From Pseudomonas sp. ADAK18 (lineage in GTDB: Bacteria; Pseudomonadota; Gammaproteobacteria; Pseudomonadales; Pseudomonadaceae): 64,000 bases of DNA. The notes under the pieces are model-generated. The model searched no databases. It was not told the DNA's origin and worked only from the letters and a program-made list of their open reading frames with translations. Where the stretch lies: positions 1,529,001 through 1,593,000 of the forward strand of contig NZ_CP052859.1 in the NCBI RefSeq assembly GCF_012935695.1. The letters run 5' to 3'. A program made the translations under genes and the position numbers. The first letter of the stretch is position 1, and every line of letters starts with the position of its first letter. Positions 62,583-64,000 of this stretch are shown here, one piece after another.

Positions 62583-63303
62583 GTGGGGGTGGGTTGGGTG
62601 GATTGGGGGGCATATCCGTTGCTGCGGTTATGGCCACTGTTGGTTCCGCCCTTACGGCGGGTCACTTTTGGAAAAGAGCCCCAAAAGTAACCAAAAGGGC
62701 TCTTGCCCCACCACTCGGCACCTCGCTAGTGCTCGGTGTGCCTTCTCTCCGGCATTGGTCCGTGGGCCGCCGCAATGGGCCATCCCTGGCCCAGTGCGGC
62801 TAAACCGGCGTCCTGCCGGTTTACCCACGGACCAATGCCTACGCTCAGCCAGCGTGGTTTAACGGGGCGCCTAAGATCAAAAACAGAGCGAGGCGGCCTA
62901 GTAGCCGACCTAGTATCTGAAGCGTATGCGTTGTGGCTTTTACATCCTTATTCGCTGACGAAGTCAGCGGTCTTTTGATCTGGCTTTTGCTGTGGCTTGT
63001 GATTTTGATCTGAGGCGCCCCGTTAAACCACGCTGGCCGTAAGCCGATATTGATTTGGGGGGTAAACCGGCAGGACGCCGGTTTAGCCGCCCTCGGCCAG
63101 GGATGGCCGATGGCGGCGGCCCCCCAAATCAATGTCGGATTACGGGCACACCGAGCATGAGCGAGGTGCCGAGTGGTGGGGCAAGAGCCCTTTGGTTACT
63201 TTGGGGCTTTTCCAAAGTGACCCGCTGTAAGAGCGGAACCAATAGTGGCCATAACCGCAGCAACGGATATGTCCCCCAACCCAGCCCAACCCAATCCCCC
63301 GTA
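62583..63303. repeat. large imperfect inverted repeat with nested, covarying hairpins
   Basis: The whole gap between the convergent pvdA and 63304 genes. The left arm (about 62584-62882) and right arm (about 63001-63300) are inverted copies flanking a ~118-base centre. Each arm contains a closing stem P1 (left 62751-62766 with 62824-62839; right 63038-63062 with 63120-63144) enclosing P2 (62769-62800; 63086-63117) and P3 (62802-62822; 63064-63084). P1 sequences differ between the arms at several positions, yet each stays self-complementary. The centre holds a smaller hairpin, CGCTGAC-GAA-GTCAGCG (62953-62969). No ORF with a ribosome site is present. Confidence 0.92.
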
Positions 63304-64000
63304 TTACAGCGCAAACGGAATCGTCAACTTAGCCCACAACATATCCCCCTCCGGCCGATTCTTCACATCAAACTCCTTGGCCCACCGCACCTCCGCACTC
63401 GCGTACTTGAGAAAAGTGAAATACACCGCCGGACCGATGGCAAACACCTGCCCCTTCACACCGTCATCAACATCCTCCCCATAGATATTGACCACCGTAC
63501 GCCCGTACTGCTTATCGTCAGTGGTCTGCTTGAGGTAGTACCCATTCACCCCCAGGCTCAGGTTATCGGTCACTTTGTAGCTGGCCGAATAATCAAAGTG
63601 GAAAATCTGCCCTGAGCGGTAATGGGTATCAGGGTTTTCCTTGTTGAAACTGTAGGTAGTCTTGATCGACAGCTCGGTACGCTCATTAGGCATCCAGGTC
63701 GCGGACACCAGCGGTTTGTAGGTATAGAAGTTGTTGCTTGTATTGGCCAGCCGCGTGGCGTCGTACTCGCCGGTGGGCAAGGTGATCTCCAGGGCCGTCG
63801 CCAGGGTCAGGTTCTTGCCCATGTCCCAGAGGATGATCGGGGCCAGAGTGGTATCGCCCATGCTTTCGCGCTGGTCAGACATGCCGAACATCGACACCTG
63901 CTGTTTAATCCACGGCTGGGCGATGTAGGCGCCCAGTCGCCCGCCCAACACCCGCACCGGGCTGAGGTAATCCAGGCGCGGGATGACGGCATCGGACTGG
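63304..64000 (-). CDS. outer-membrane beta-barrel protein, MetA-pathway (phenol degradation) type, partial
   Basis: The frame is open to the window edge, so the N-terminus is missing; at least 232 residues are present. It alternates short beta strands typical of a barrel (LTLATALEITLPTGEYDA, TELSIKTTYSFN, FHFDYSASYKV, NLSLGVNGYYLKQ) and ends with a strand closing in Leu. The pattern matches the family annotated as 'meta-pathway of phenol degradation' / SphA-like outer-membrane proteins, which are thought to pass hydrophobic compounds. It is convergent with pvdA across the large inverted repeat. Confidence 0.75.
   Translation of the reverse strand, partial: QSDAVIPRLDYLSPVRVLGGRLGAYIAQPWIKQQVSMFGMSDQRESMGDTTLAPIILWDMGKNLTLATALEITLPTGEYDATRLANTSNNFYTYKPLVSATWMPNERTELSIKTTYSFNKENPDTHYRSGQIFHFDYSASYKVTDNLSLGVNGYYLKQTTDDKQYGRTVVNIYGEDVDDGVKGQVFAIGPAVYFTFLKYASAEVRWAKEFDVKNRPEGDMLWAKLTIPFAL

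Noticed and set aside
62500..63132. Several short ORFs within the inverted repeat after pvdA
   Set aside because: They run through hairpin arms, appear in mirrored versions in both arms, and lack ribosome sites. They are by-products of the repeat.

Overview
The window is GC-rich chromosomal DNA from a fluorescent pseudomonad, most likely of the Pseudomonas fluorescens group. Three things point there: a pyoverdine maturation/export block (pvdO-N-M, pvdP, pvdRT-opmQ, an FpvI-like sigma factor, pvdA), a complete bkd branched-chain keto-acid dehydrogenase operon with bkdR, and many REP/REPIN-type inverted repeats in the gaps. Almost the whole window is protein-coding. I saw no rRNA, tRNA, CRISPR array, prophage or transposase gene.

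Layout. 0-5.4 kb: end of an unknown gene, a DUF4349 lipoprotein, a hotdog thioesterase, and a CoA-transferase/thiolase operon (dhcAB-atoB type) with a divergent LysR regulator. 5.4-9.7 kb: a small orphan protein, a CBS-sirtuin gene pair and topoisomerase III. 9.9-14.3 kb: an MHS-family transporter and a GMC oxidoreductase with a divergent LysR regulator. 14.4-20.1 kb: a transglutaminase-like exported protein, a DNA-alkylation repair protein, a puuR-puuA type polyamine pair and a SnoaL-like protein. 20.2-26.3 kb: a lemA-M48 protease-WG-repeat operon and an MFS transporter. 26.4-31 kb: a probable envelope/stress module (DUF1652, CsbD-like protein, PAS-LuxR regulator, large membrane protein), a lytic-transglycosylase-like lipoprotein and an FKBP isomerase.

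31.2-38.6 kb: an amino-acid ABC transporter, Lrp-type regulator, ornithine cyclodeaminase and a CtlX-type hydrolase, together suggesting uptake of citrulline/ornithine/arginine and conversion to proline; then a double-GNAT acetyltransferase. 38.7-45.6 kb: ilvE and bkdA1-bkdA2-bkdB-lpdV with bkdR, i.e. transamination and oxidative decarboxylation of Val/Leu/Ile. 45.7-49.1 kb: a sulfide/persulfide detoxification locus (persulfide dioxygenase-like MBL protein, BigR-like regulator, sulfide:quinone oxidoreductase, TauE/SafE exporter).

49.3-62.6 kb: the pyoverdine block. Four perfect TAAAT-N16-CGT iron-starvation boxes can be read: divergent ones for pvdM and pvdP, one for pvdR and one for pvdA. 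A Fur-box-like site precedes the sigma-factor gene. A glycosyltransferase-like gene of unknown role sits between pvdP and opmQ. 62.6-63.3 kb is a large imperfect inverted repeat filling the gap between two convergent genes. Each arm folds into a nested hairpin, and the stem sequences differ between arms but stay paired. It is the strongest candidate here for an undescribed element. The window ends inside an outer-membrane MetA-pathway-like protein.
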